DNA from: Microbacterium sp. BH-3-3-3 | Lineage (GTDB): Bacteria > Actinomycetota > Actinomycetes > Actinomycetales > Microbacteriaceae | Assembly (NCBI RefSeq): GCF_007679045.1 | Contig: NZ_VEFS01000001.1 | Span: 491,520 to 555,519 of the forward strand | Reading direction: 5' to 3' | DNA: 64,000 nt | Shown: positions 50,019-57,756 of the stretch, piece after piece | Layout of the letters: each line of letters opens with the position of its first letter | Numbering within the stretch: the first letter of the stretch is position 1 | The notes under the pieces: model-generated | What the model was told of the DNA's origin: nothing | Databases searched by the model: none | The model's input: only the letters and a program-made list of their open reading frames with translations | Made by a program: the position numbers and the translations under genes

Positions 50019-51739
50019 GCGGGTACGTCGACGCGGCCCGCGCCTGGCTGGCGCAGGACCCGGATGCCGTGACCCGCGACGAGCTCACCTCGCTGCTCGC
50101 GCGCGTCGAGGACGGCGATGCGGAGGCGGCGGCCGACCTCGAGGATCGCTTCTCGACGCGGCTCGCCTTCGGCACCGCGGGCCTGCGCGGGACCCTCGGC
50201 GCCGGCTCCAACAGAATGAACCGCGTGCTCGTCTCCCAGGCGGCGGCGGGTTTCGCGGCGTACTTGCTCGAGCGCTCGTCCGGCTCCGCACCGACCGTGG
50301 TGGTCGGGTACGACGGACGCCGCAACTCCGACGTGTTCGCGCGCGACTCGGTCGAGATCTTCGCCGGCGCGGGCCTGAACGCGATCCTGCTCCCCCGCCT
50401 GCTGCCGACGCCCGTGCTCGCCTTCGCCGTGCGCCACCTCGGCGCCGACGCCGGCGTCATGGTCACCGCGAGCCACAACCCGCCCGACGACAACGGCTAC
50501 AAGGTCTATCTGGGCGGCGACGACCAGGGCGCGCAGATCGTCTCGCCCGCCGACGCCGAGATCGCCGCGCACATCCAGCGGATCGCCGACGGGGGCAACA
50601 TCACCACGCTCCCCCGCTCGGTCGGCTACGCCAACGCCCCCGAGTCGGTCGTCGAGGCGTACGTCTCCGCGACCGCCGCGGTGGCCCCCGCACCCGCCGG
50701 CGCCGAGGGCCTGAACTGGGTGTACACCGCGATGCACGGCGTCGGGTGGGAGACCGTCTCGCGCGTGCTCACCGAGGCCGGCTACCCCCAGCCCACCGTC
50801 GTCGAGGCGCAGATCCACCCCGACGGGCGCTTCCCGACCGTCGCGTTCCCCAACCCCGAAGAGCCCGGGGCTATGGACCTGTCGTTCGAGACCGCGCGCG
50901 CGGTCGACGCCGAGCTCGTCATCGCCAATGATCCGGATGCCGACCGCCTGGCCGTCGCCATCCCCGACGCCGACGCCGAGGGCGGGTGGCGCCGGCTGAC
51001 CGGCAACGAGATCGGCCTGCTGCTGGGCTGGCGGGCGGCGCGGCTCGCGGCCGAGGGGGCCTCCCCTACGGGCGACGCCTCCGACGACGCCGCCGAGGCG
51101 CGCGGAGACGCCGGGGCGCCGGCATCCCTCGCCTGTTCTTTGGTCTCGTCGCCCGGACTCCGGGCCGTCGCGGAGCACTACGGTCTCGAATTCCACTCCA
51201 CCCTCACGGGGTTCAAGTGGATCTCGCGCGCGCCCGGCATCGTGTTCGGCTTCGAGGAGGCCCTCGGCTACCTCGTCAACCCGACGACCGTGCGCGACAA
51301 AGACGGGATCTCGGCCGCCGTGGCTCTTCTGGGCATGGCATCCGAAGCCCGTGCCCAGGGCCGCACCGTGGCCGACCTGCTGCAGGAGTTCCGCGACACG
51401 TTCGGCGCGTTCGCGAGCGACCAGATCTCGGTGCGCGTGAGCGACGTCAGCGAGATCGCCGGGATCATGGCCGCCCTGCGCGCCCAGCCTCCCGCCGCGG
51501 TGGGCGAGATCGCCGTGTCGCGCATCGACGACCTGCTGCTCGGCGTCGACGGACTGCCCCCGGGCGACGTGCTGCGCCTGTGGCTCGACGACGGCTCGCG
51601 CCTCATCGTGCGCCCCAGCGGCACCGAGCCCAAGCTCAAGCTGTACCTCGATGTGCGCGGATCGTCCGCGAAGAAGGCGCGCCGCCGCCTCGACGCGCTG
51701 CGCGCCGGGGCCGAGGAGTTGCTGGTGTCGGTGCGCTGA
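50015..51739 (+). CDS. Phospho-sugar mutase (phosphomannomutase/phosphopentomutase-like)
   Basis: Alpha-D-phosphohexomutase of 574 aa. FSTRLAFGTAGLRGTLGAG opens the first domain. VMVTASHNPPDDNGYKVY carries the phospho-Ser153; ANDPDADRLAVAIPD is the metal loop; SGTEPKLKLYLDV is the C-terminal phosphate site. Coupling to purine nucleoside phosphorylase suggests ribose-1-phosphate to ribose-5-phosphate conversion, as in PGM2-like enzymes. A low-complexity stretch of ~25 residues rich in Ala/Asp/Gly (around residues 347-370) interrupts domain 3 before SLACSLVSSPGL. Confidence 0.9.
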   Translation: MSGYVDAARAWLAQDPDAVTRDELTSLLARVEDGDAEAAADLEDRFSTRLAFGTAGLRGTLGAGSNRMNRVLVSQAAAGFAAYLLERSSGSAPTVVVGYDGRRNSDVFARDSVEIFAGAGLNAILLPRLLPTPVLAFAVRHLGADAGVMVTASHNPPDDNGYKVYLGGDDQGAQIVSPADAEIAAHIQRIADGGNITTLPRSVGYANAPESVVEAYVSATAAVAPAPAGAEGLNWVYTAMHGVGWETVSRVLTEAGYPQPTVVEAQIHPDGRFPTVAFPNPEEPGAMDLSFETARAVDAELVIANDPDADRLAVAIPDADAEGGWRRLTGNEIGLLLGWRAARLAAEGASPTGDASDDAAEARGDAGAPASLACSLVSSPGLRAVAEHYGLEFHSTLTGFKWISRAPGIVFGFEEALGYLVNPTTVRDKDGISAAVALLGMASEARAQGRTVADLLQEFRDTFGAFASDQISVRVSDVSEIAGIMAALRAQPPAAVGEIAVSRIDDLLLGVDGLPPGDVLRLWLDDGSRLIVRPSGTEPKLKLYLDVRGSSAKKARRRLDALRAGAEELLVSVR

Positions 51740-51753
51740 CGCGCCGCGTCCCC

Positions 51754-51822
51754 GGTTTGGGGCGCATCCCGTCGTCTGGGGCGTATTTTGATCGCCCCGA
51801 ACAACGGAATGCGCCCCAAACC
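51754..51822. repeat. 69-bp palindromic element, copy 1 (upstream of nuclease-like gene)
   Basis: A near-perfect palindrome with 14-bp exact outer arms (GGTTTGGGGCGCAT and its complement), and a second GGGGCG/CGCCCC pair around a short AT-rich loop. It is 69 bp long, as are copies 2 and 3. Confidence 0.9.
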
Positions 51823-51901
51823 CCATTGAGGGCAGTTCACGGACGGCTCCTCCCCAGCGACGACCGTTCGACGACCGTCCCCCGAATGCGACGATGGACG
51901 G

Positions 51902-52888
51902 ATGCCGGCATCCGCCGCCACGCAGACTCGGGTCATGCTCGCGCTTCCTCCCCTTCTCTCCTGGGAGGATCTGCGGGCCGACGGCGTCGGTCCAGCACAG
52001 ACGGGACGGATGGTCCGGTCGGGCGATCTGGTCCGACTCCGGCCCGGTGTCTACATCCGCGCCGACCCTGACCACCCGCCCACCCCGGAGGAGTGGATCA
52101 TCTTGCGGGCTCGCGCATTGGCTCGGACCAGCGCTGAGCCTCCGCTGTTCTCCCACCTGACCGCCGCCGCTCTGCACGGGCTCCCGGTTCGGGCACCGAC
52201 CTCGCCGAAGGTGCACATCACCCTGCCGTCCGAGCGGCCCGGCGCGCAGTCACTCGTCGTCAGGCACCGCGGCGAGGTGCCCGAAGACCAGCAGGTGCAG
52301 CGCCACGGCGTCCGATTCACGAGCCTCGAGCGCACGATGGCCGACGTCGCGCGCACCGCGTCGTTCGAGACCGCGGTCTGCGCGCTCGACGCCGCGTTCC
52401 GGCCCGTGACCGCCCCAGAACCCGGTGTGAACGACATCGAGGCGGCGGACGAACTCCGCGCGAAGGTGCTCGCGATCGCTTCGCGCTCGGCCCATGGTCG
52501 CGCTCGTGCGCTCCGCGCCCTCGCTTTCGCCGACGGACGCGCCCACCTGCCGGGAGAGAGCATCAGTCGCATCCGCCTCACGGAGTTGGGTTTCGCACGG
52601 ATCGACCTCCAAGTCCACGTCGCCGGCCCTTCCGGCCAGAACTATTACGTGGACTTCGGCCTCGACGACGCGAGGGCCTGGGGCGAGTTCGATGGCGAGA
52701 AGAAGTACCGCGACGAAGCGATGCGCTCGGGTCTCACGCTCGAAGACGTCCTGCTGCAGGAGAAGCAGCGCGAGGACTGGATTCGAGGGACCACCCAGCG
52801 ACCGTTCGCTCGGTGGAAATGGGCCCACCTCCGCTCGGCAGAGACCCTCGCCCAGCGACTGGCGAGCTTCGGGATCCGCGCGCGCTGA
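51902..52888 (+). CDS. AbiEi-like winged-helix protein with DUF559/Vsr-like nuclease domain (A)
   Basis: Protein of 328 aa. Residues ~15-55 are the AbiEi-type winged helix (WEDLRADGV, then GDLVRLRPGVYI). The middle part with VRFTSLERTMADVAR is seen in the COG5340 group. The C-terminal ~110 residues match a PD-(D/E)xK nuclease of the DUF559/Vsr type: E219 in GESISRIRLTELGF, D251 in VDFGLDD, and E262, D264 and K268 in WGEFDGEKKY. It has no toxin partner next to it. GACGAT ends 6 nt before the ATG; a second ATG at 51935 is possible. It is flanked by 69-bp palindromes and is related to the gene at 62.3 kb. Confidence 0.85.
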   Translation: MPASAATQTRVMLALPPLLSWEDLRADGVGPAQTGRMVRSGDLVRLRPGVYIRADPDHPPTPEEWIILRARALARTSAEPPLFSHLTAAALHGLPVRAPTSPKVHITLPSERPGAQSLVVRHRGEVPEDQQVQRHGVRFTSLERTMADVARTASFETAVCALDAAFRPVTAPEPGVNDIEAADELRAKVLAIASRSAHGRARALRALAFADGRAHLPGESISRIRLTELGFARIDLQVHVAGPSGQNYYVDFGLDDARAWGEFDGEKKYRDEAMRSGLTLEDVLLQEKQREDWIRGTTQRPFARWKWAHLRSAETLAQRLASFGIRAR

Positions 52889-52910
52889 GGCGGGCCCCTC
52901 TTGCCCCCCC

Positions 52911-52979
52911 GGTTTGGGGCGAATCTCGCAGTTTGGGGCGAGATTTGCTCGCCCCAAACTGCGGATTCCGCCCCAAACC
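52911..52979. repeat. 69-bp palindromic element, copy 2
   Basis: Outer arms GGTTTGGGGCG and its complement, with an inner perfect 15-bp stem GCAGTTTGGGGCGAG and its complement around ATTTG. It starts 22 bp after the nuclease-like gene stop. Confidence 0.92.
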
Positions 52980-53069
52980 GACATCATCGGGTGTCCCACG
53001 ACACGGCGCCGACACTCCGCGCCCGGGCGTGATCACGCCGCCCGGCGCGACGGAGAGAAGGGCTGGACG

Positions 53070-53138
53070 GGTTTGGGGCGGGATTTGTCAGTTGGGGCGT
53101 GAATTTCCCGCCCCAAGGTGCGAAATGCGCCCCAAACC
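53070..53138. repeat. 69-bp palindromic element, copy 3
   Basis: Same length and outer arms (GGTTTGGGGCG and complement), with a less regular centre (GTTGGGGCG opposite CGCCCCAA). It lies 90 bp from copy 2, so the two form a doublet. Confidence 0.88.
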
Positions 53139-53149
53139 CGAAGAGCGCG

Positions 53150-53229
53150 ACCCCGCGTCAGCCCGGCGAGACCCCGCGTCAGCTCGACGAAGCCCGCGTC
53201 AGTTCGACGAAGCCCCGCGTCAGCCGTCG
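53150..53229. repeat. 20-21-bp direct repeats at the 3' end of the PRD regulator gene
   Basis: Four copies of CCGCGTCAG followed by a Cys/Gly-Asp-rich 12-mer (centred on GCGTCA at 53155, 53176, 53196 and 53217). The last copy contains the stop codon of the regulator, so the repeat seems to have spread outward from the gene end. Confidence 0.75.
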
Positions 53230-55148
53230 ATCACCGCGACCAGCTCATCCAGAAACGCCGGGAACGAGGTCGCGCGGCGCACGATGCGCTGCACGCTGTC
53301 GCGCTCGCTGAACACCTCGACGAACTGCTCGAACACGGTCTGGAAGGCCTCGCGGTCGGTTTCGCTGAAGGCCACGAGCGCGACCACCTGCACGCGCCCC
53401 TCGCCCCACTCGATCGAGGGGTCGGCGATGCCGATCGCGATGCGGGTCTGCGTCGCGGTCATGCCCATCGCGTGGGGCACGGCGAGCGCGTCGGTGAATG
53501 CCGTCGACGAGATCGACTCGCGCTCGACCGCGCGGTCCACGTACGCGTCGTCGATCACGCCCTGTTCGACGAGCATGCCGCCGAGGCGCTGGATCACGCC
53601 GGCCTCGCCGTTCGCGGCATCCAGCCCCCGCACGAAAGCCTCGGGGGCGAAGTACCGCTCGAGCTCGGCCCGCAGACGCGCCAGGCGACGACCGCGGCGG
53701 ATGCGACCGGCGGCGGCCTGCACGCGCTCGACGTCGGCGTCGGTGAGGAACGGCTGGATCCGCACGAACCGGTCGCCCGGCCGTGGCGGGTCGATGGTCG
53801 TGAGCACCAGGTCGGTGTCGATGGAACCCCACGCGGGGTCGATGCGGGTCTCGACGCCGACGACCTCGATCGCCTGGCCGAGCGAGCGATCGATGCTCGA
53901 GCGCAGCAGTTCGTGCAGCTCGTAGTAGCCGGGGCACACGATCGTCGCGGTCAGCAGCTGGTCCGCGCGACGGCTGCGCTCGAGGCGACCGCCGACGTGC
54001 ATGGCGATGTAGGCGATCTCGTCGTCGAGGATCGGGATGCCGAGGCCGTCCTGCAGCCCCTTGGCGATGTACACCGCGACCTCGAAGATCATCGGGTACG
54101 TCGACTTCAACGAGCGCGTGAGCGGATTGCGCGACCACGCCTGCTCCTTCGCGCGGTGCAGCAGGTTCTGCACGTGCAGCGCGAGGCGCAGGATGAAGTC
54201 GTCGTGGGCGATGTCGACGAGGAACTCGGATGCCGCGTTCTCGACGACCCGCCGGACGGCCACCTCGACGGCCGGGTCGAGGCGGGAGCGCACGTCGTCG
54301 CCGGCCGGGGATCCGGGCGCGACGATACGGGTCAGCACGAGGGTCGCGAGGTGGCGCAGGTCGCCCGAGCCGAGCTGCACGCCGATGTGCTTGACCGTCA
54401 GGCGGTCGAGCAGCGCGACGACGGCGGCCGCGGCATCCGACGAATCACCGCCCGGAGAGCCGAGGGCCCGGTCGCGCGTGGTGCGGTCGGCGGCGATGGC
54501 GATGTGCATGACCACGTCGCCGATGCCAATCTCGTTGACGTAGTAGCCGAGGGCCCCGAGTTCCGCGACGAGTTCGGCCTTGAACGGCCCGAACGCGCGG
54601 GCACCGACCGACTGCTCGCCGAGCGTGCGCCGCAGGGCGTCGAGGTCGAAGAGCCCGGCGTCCATCTCGTCGTGCGCGAGCTTGGACAGCAGTCGGCGTT
54701 GGGCGACCTCCGTGCCCCGAAGACGGGCGGTGGATGCCGAGCGCTCGAGGGTCAGCTCGGTGCCGCCGAGCAGTCCGCGCACGCGCGCGAGGTCGGCCTC
54801 GAGGGTCGCGGTGCTCACGTGCAGGGCGTCGGCGGTCTCGAACACGTCGATGCCGTCGGCGGAATCGAGCAACCGGCGCACGAGCGTGTGCAGGCGGTCG
54901 CGCGGGGTGCCGGCATCCGCCCCCGTCAACGCCCGAAGGGCCGCCGCGGCGTCGGACCCGGCGCGGTAGCCGAGGGGCCCCGACTCGATCGCGGCGCCGC
55001 CCGGGACGCGGGCGTTGATCGCCGTGACGTACGAGCGCACGCTGCGCGGGGTCACGCCCAGCGCGTCGGCGAGCGACGCCGCGGTCGACCACTCCGCGTC
55101 CCGCATGAGCAGGGCCAGCAGGCGGTCTTGGCGAGCCTTGGTCGTCAC
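53220..55148 (-). CDS. BglG/MtlR-family PTS-controlled transcriptional regulator
   Basis: Regulator of 642 aa. Order: two N-terminal helix-turn-helix domains (RQDRLLALLMRDAEWSTAAS; ASLADALGVTPRSVRSYV), PRD1 and PRD2 with candidate phospho-His in DVVMHIAIAADR and AYIAMHVGGRLER, an EIIB-like domain (TIVCPGYYELHELL with a Cys), and a C-terminal EIIA of the mannitol/fructose class with His559 in ALAVPHAMG. It would activate the mannitol operon and is divergent from it. The GTG at 55148 has GGAGGA 6 nt upstream. A DNA-binding activator, not an RNA antiterminator, is indicated by the HTH domains. Confidence 0.92.
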   Translation of the reverse strand: MTTKARQDRLLALLMRDAEWSTAASLADALGVTPRSVRSYVTAINARVPGGAAIESGPLGYRAGSDAAAALRALTGADAGTPRDRLHTLVRRLLDSADGIDVFETADALHVSTATLEADLARVRGLLGGTELTLERSASTARLRGTEVAQRRLLSKLAHDEMDAGLFDLDALRRTLGEQSVGARAFGPFKAELVAELGALGYYVNEIGIGDVVMHIAIAADRTTRDRALGSPGGDSSDAAAAVVALLDRLTVKHIGVQLGSGDLRHLATLVLTRIVAPGSPAGDDVRSRLDPAVEVAVRRVVENAASEFLVDIAHDDFILRLALHVQNLLHRAKEQAWSRNPLTRSLKSTYPMIFEVAVYIAKGLQDGLGIPILDDEIAYIAMHVGGRLERSRRADQLLTATIVCPGYYELHELLRSSIDRSLGQAIEVVGVETRIDPAWGSIDTDLVLTTIDPPRPGDRFVRIQPFLTDADVERVQAAAGRIRRGRRLARLRAELERYFAPEAFVRGLDAANGEAGVIQRLGGMLVEQGVIDDAYVDRAVERESISSTAFTDALAVPHAMGMTATQTRIAIGIADPSIEWGEGRVQVVALVAFSETDREAFQTVFEQFVEVFSERDSVQRIVRRATSFPAFLDELVAVIDG

Positions 55149-55337
55149 GATCCGTCCTCCGCACCGCCCCGGTTGGCAGCGTTCCGACCATCCTTTCACG
55201 CCCGTCCGCCCCCGGCGCGGGGCGAGACGGTGCGCGCAGCGGGCGGCCGCGGCATCCGCGTTCCGGGGGGTGGGAAACGAACCTGGTTGTCCGCTGTGAG
55301 ACGGGTGCGGACAATCGAGAGGAAGAAAGGCCGGTCG
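55149..55337. promoter_or_regulatory. Divergent control region of the mannitol PTS island
   Basis: A 189-bp gap between the PRD regulator and the PTS operon. It should hold the regulator's operator, but I see no clear inverted repeat. GAAAGG just before 55338 is a likely ribosome binding site for the EIIB gene. Confidence 0.35.
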
Positions 55338-55664
55338 ATGAGGATCCTCGTGGTGTGTGGAGCGGGTGCGTCGAGCACGTTCGTCGCGCAACGCGTTCGT
55401 CGTGCTGCGCACGAGAAGGGCCTGGACTACTCCGCCTCGGCGGGAACGTCGCGGTCCCTCCCGATCGACCTCGACGCCGCCGATCTCGTGCTGGTGGGCC
55501 CGCACCTCGCGCCCGAACTCGAGCGCATCCGCCTCGAGGCCGCCCCGCGCGGCGTGACCGTCGTGCTGCTGCCCGACGACGTCTTCGCCGACCAGAGCGG
55601 CATCCGAACCCTCGCCCTGGTCGAGGACGCCCTGCGTTCCGCCCAGCCCGCGGACACGATCTGA
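55338..55664 (+). CDS. PTS EIIB-like protein, free-standing
   Basis: Small cytoplasmic protein of 108 aa with the phosphocysteine loop ILVVCGAGASSTFVAQRV (Cys7), of the lactose/cellobiose EIIB type. The rest (DLVLVGPHLAPELERIRLEA) fits the same fold. Since MtlA at 57.8 kb already contains its own IIB domain, this copy may act in regulation of the PRD protein or serve another transporter. It is the first gene of the HPr-EI-MtlA run. Confidence 0.85.
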   Translation: MRILVVCGAGASSTFVAQRVRRAAHEKGLDYSASAGTSRSLPIDLDAADLVLVGPHLAPELERIRLEAAPRGVTVVLLPDDVFADQSGIRTLALVEDALRSAQPADTI

Positions 55665-55684
55665 ACTCGACGGAGAGGACACTC

Positions 55685-55960
55685 ATGCCCCACCTGACCC
55701 GCACCGTCCGCATCGGCTCGTCGCACGGCCTGCACGCCCGCCCCGCGAAGCTCTTCGCGCAGGCCGCGAAAGACTCCGGCATCCCCGTCACCCTCGCCAA
55801 AGACGCCGGAAAGCCGGTCAACGCCGCGAGCATCCTGGGGATCATCGCCCTGGGGCTCGAGCAGGGCGACTACGTGACCCTCGTCGCCGACGGCGACAAC
55901 GCCGAGGCGACGCTGGAGCGCCTCGCCGAACTTCTGACCACCGACCACGACGCCGAGTAA
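55685..55960 (+). CDS. ptsH: HPr phosphocarrier protein
   Basis: PTS phosphocarrier of 91 aa. The active His17 lies in SSHGLHARPAKLF. The regulatory-serine position is Ser49 in NAASILGIIALG, so HPr-kinase-type control is possible in principle. A ribosome binding site (GGAGAGGAC) lies before the ATG. Confidence 0.94.
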   Translation: MPHLTRTVRIGSSHGLHARPAKLFAQAAKDSGIPVTLAKDAGKPVNAASILGIIALGLEQGDYVTLVADGDNAEATLERLAELLTTDHDAE

Positions 55961-55975
55961 AGGAAACACAGCACC

Positions 55976-57661
55976 ATGACGGAACTCCGTGGAGTCGGAA
56001 TCGGACTGGGCGTCGCCCAGGGACCCATCGCGCGCATGGCCGAGCCCCTGCCCGCCCCGAAGGACGCCAAGAGCGAGCTCTCGGTCGACGACGAGACCGC
56101 CCGCGTGCGCGAGGCCATCGGCGCCGTCGCCCGCGAGCTGGAGGCCCGCGGCGCGGAGGCCGGTGGCGCCGCCCGCGACGTGCTCGAGGCGCAGGCGATG
56201 ATCGCCGAAGACCCCACCCTCGAAGCCGAGGTCGACGCGCGCCTGGCCGCCGGCAAGACCGGCGAGTTCGCGGTGCACGACGCCTTCGCCTCGTTCCGCG
56301 AACAGCTCGTGGCCCTCGGCGGCTACCTCGGCGAGCGCGCGGCCGACCTCGACGACGTCGCCCAGCGCGTGATCGCGCGCCTCCGCGGCGTCGCGGCCCC
56401 CGGCATCCCCGACCCCGGTCACCCCTTCGTGCTGGTCGCGAAAGACCTCGCCCCCGCCGACACCGCCCTGCTCGACCTCGACAAGGTGCTGGCCCTGGTC
56501 ACCACCGACGGCGGTCCCACCTCGCACACCGCGATCCTGGCCCGCGAGAAGTCGATCGTCGCGGTCGTCGGCGCCGCCGGCGCGAAGGACCTCGTCGACG
56601 GCCAGACGGTGATCGTGGATGCCGCAGCCGGCGTCGTGACCGTCGACCCGAGCGCCGACGACCTGGCGCGGGCCGAGAACCGTGCCGCAGCCCGAGCCGC
56701 CTCGGCATCCGCCCCCATCACCGACGGCGCCCTCGCCGACGGCACGAAGGTCCCCCTGCTGGCCAACCTCGGCAAGCCCGGCGGAGCCGGCGAGGCCGTC
56801 GAGCTCGGCGCCGAGGGCGTGGGCCTGTTCCGCACCGAGTTCCTCTTCCTCAGTTCCAGCTCGGCCCCCACGGTCGAGGAGCAGCGCGCGGCGTACATCG
56901 AGCTGCTCAGCGCCTTCCCCGGCAAGAAGGTCGTCGTGCGCGTGCTCGACGCCGGCGCCGACAAGCCCCTGCCATTCCTCAACGACGCGCACGAAGAGAA
57001 TCCCGCGCTGGGTCTGCGTGGCCTGCGCGCCCTCCGCGCCAGCGAGGACATCCTGCGCGAGCAGCTGACGGCCCTCGCCGAAGCGGATGCCGCGACCCGG
57101 GCGTCCGAGGCCGGCCCCGCCGACCTGTGGGTCATGGCGCCCATGGTCTCGACCGTCGAGGAGACCCGGTACTTCACCGCGCTGGCGAAGGACTACGGCC
57201 TCAAGACGACCGGCGTCATGGTCGAGGTCCCCTCCTCGGCTCTCCTGGCCGACCGCATCCTCGAGATCGCCGACTTCGCCTCGATCGGCACGAACGACCT
57301 GACGCAGTACACGCTCGCCGCCGACCGCCTGCTCGGCTCGGTCGCGTCGTTCCAGGACCCGTGGCATCCGGCCGTTCTCCGCCTCATCCGCGAGGTCGGG
57401 GCCGCGGGCCGCACGCACGGCAAGCCCGTCGGCATCTGCGGAGAGGCCGCGGCCGACCCGATGCTCGCCGTCGTGCTCGTCGGGCTCGGCGCCACCACGC
57501 TGTCGATGGCCCCCACGGCCCTCGCCGACGTGCGCGCGACCCTGCTCACCCACACTCTCGACGATGCCCGCCGCATCGCCGAGGCCGCCCTGGCCGCGGA
57601 CGACGCGGCCTCCGCCCGCGAGGCAGCCCAGGCCGCCTCCTCTCTCGTCCACACCTCGTGA
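55976..57661 (+). CDS. ptsI: PTS enzyme I (phosphoenolpyruvate-protein phosphotransferase)
   Basis: General PTS enzyme of 561 aa that takes phosphate from PEP and passes it to HPr. The phospho-His184 is in GGPTSHTAILARE; the PEP site has GVGLFRTEFLFL and VRVLDAGADKPLP; Cys488 is in GICGEAAADP. The ATG is preceded by AAAGGAAA. It lies 15 nt after ptsH, and 95 nt before mtlA. Confidence 0.96.
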   Translation: MTELRGVGIGLGVAQGPIARMAEPLPAPKDAKSELSVDDETARVREAIGAVARELEARGAEAGGAARDVLEAQAMIAEDPTLEAEVDARLAAGKTGEFAVHDAFASFREQLVALGGYLGERAADLDDVAQRVIARLRGVAAPGIPDPGHPFVLVAKDLAPADTALLDLDKVLALVTTDGGPTSHTAILAREKSIVAVVGAAGAKDLVDGQTVIVDAAAGVVTVDPSADDLARAENRAAARAASASAPITDGALADGTKVPLLANLGKPGGAGEAVELGAEGVGLFRTEFLFLSSSSAPTVEEQRAAYIELLSAFPGKKVVVRVLDAGADKPLPFLNDAHEENPALGLRGLRALRASEDILREQLTALAEADAATRASEAGPADLWVMAPMVSTVEETRYFTALAKDYGLKTTGVMVEVPSSALLADRILEIADFASIGTNDLTQYTLAADRLLGSVASFQDPWHPAVLRLIREVGAAGRTHGKPVGICGEAAADPMLAVVLVGLGATTLSMAPTALADVRATLLTHTLDDARRIAEAALAADDAASAREAAQAASSLVHTS

Positions 57662-57666
57662 ACCCC

Positions 57667-57686
57667 GGGGCGGTTCCGGCCGCCCC
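57667..57686 (+). terminator. Weak hairpin between ptsI and mtlA
   Basis: A 7-bp stem GGGGCGG / CCGCCCC with a 6-nt loop, 6 nt after the ptsI stop. It may reduce read-through into mtlA. Confidence 0.35.
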
Positions 57687-57756
57687 GTCGACACCGCGGC
57701 GAAAGCCGTACCCCCCACACGGCCCCGGCCGTACAGCCAGTCAAGGAGACACAGCA

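Noticed and set aside
51902..52888. A type IV toxin-antitoxin pair (AbiEi/AbiEii)
   Set aside because: Only the AbiEi-like winged helix is present; no AbiEii nucleotidyltransferase gene lies on either side, and the C-terminus is nuclease-like.
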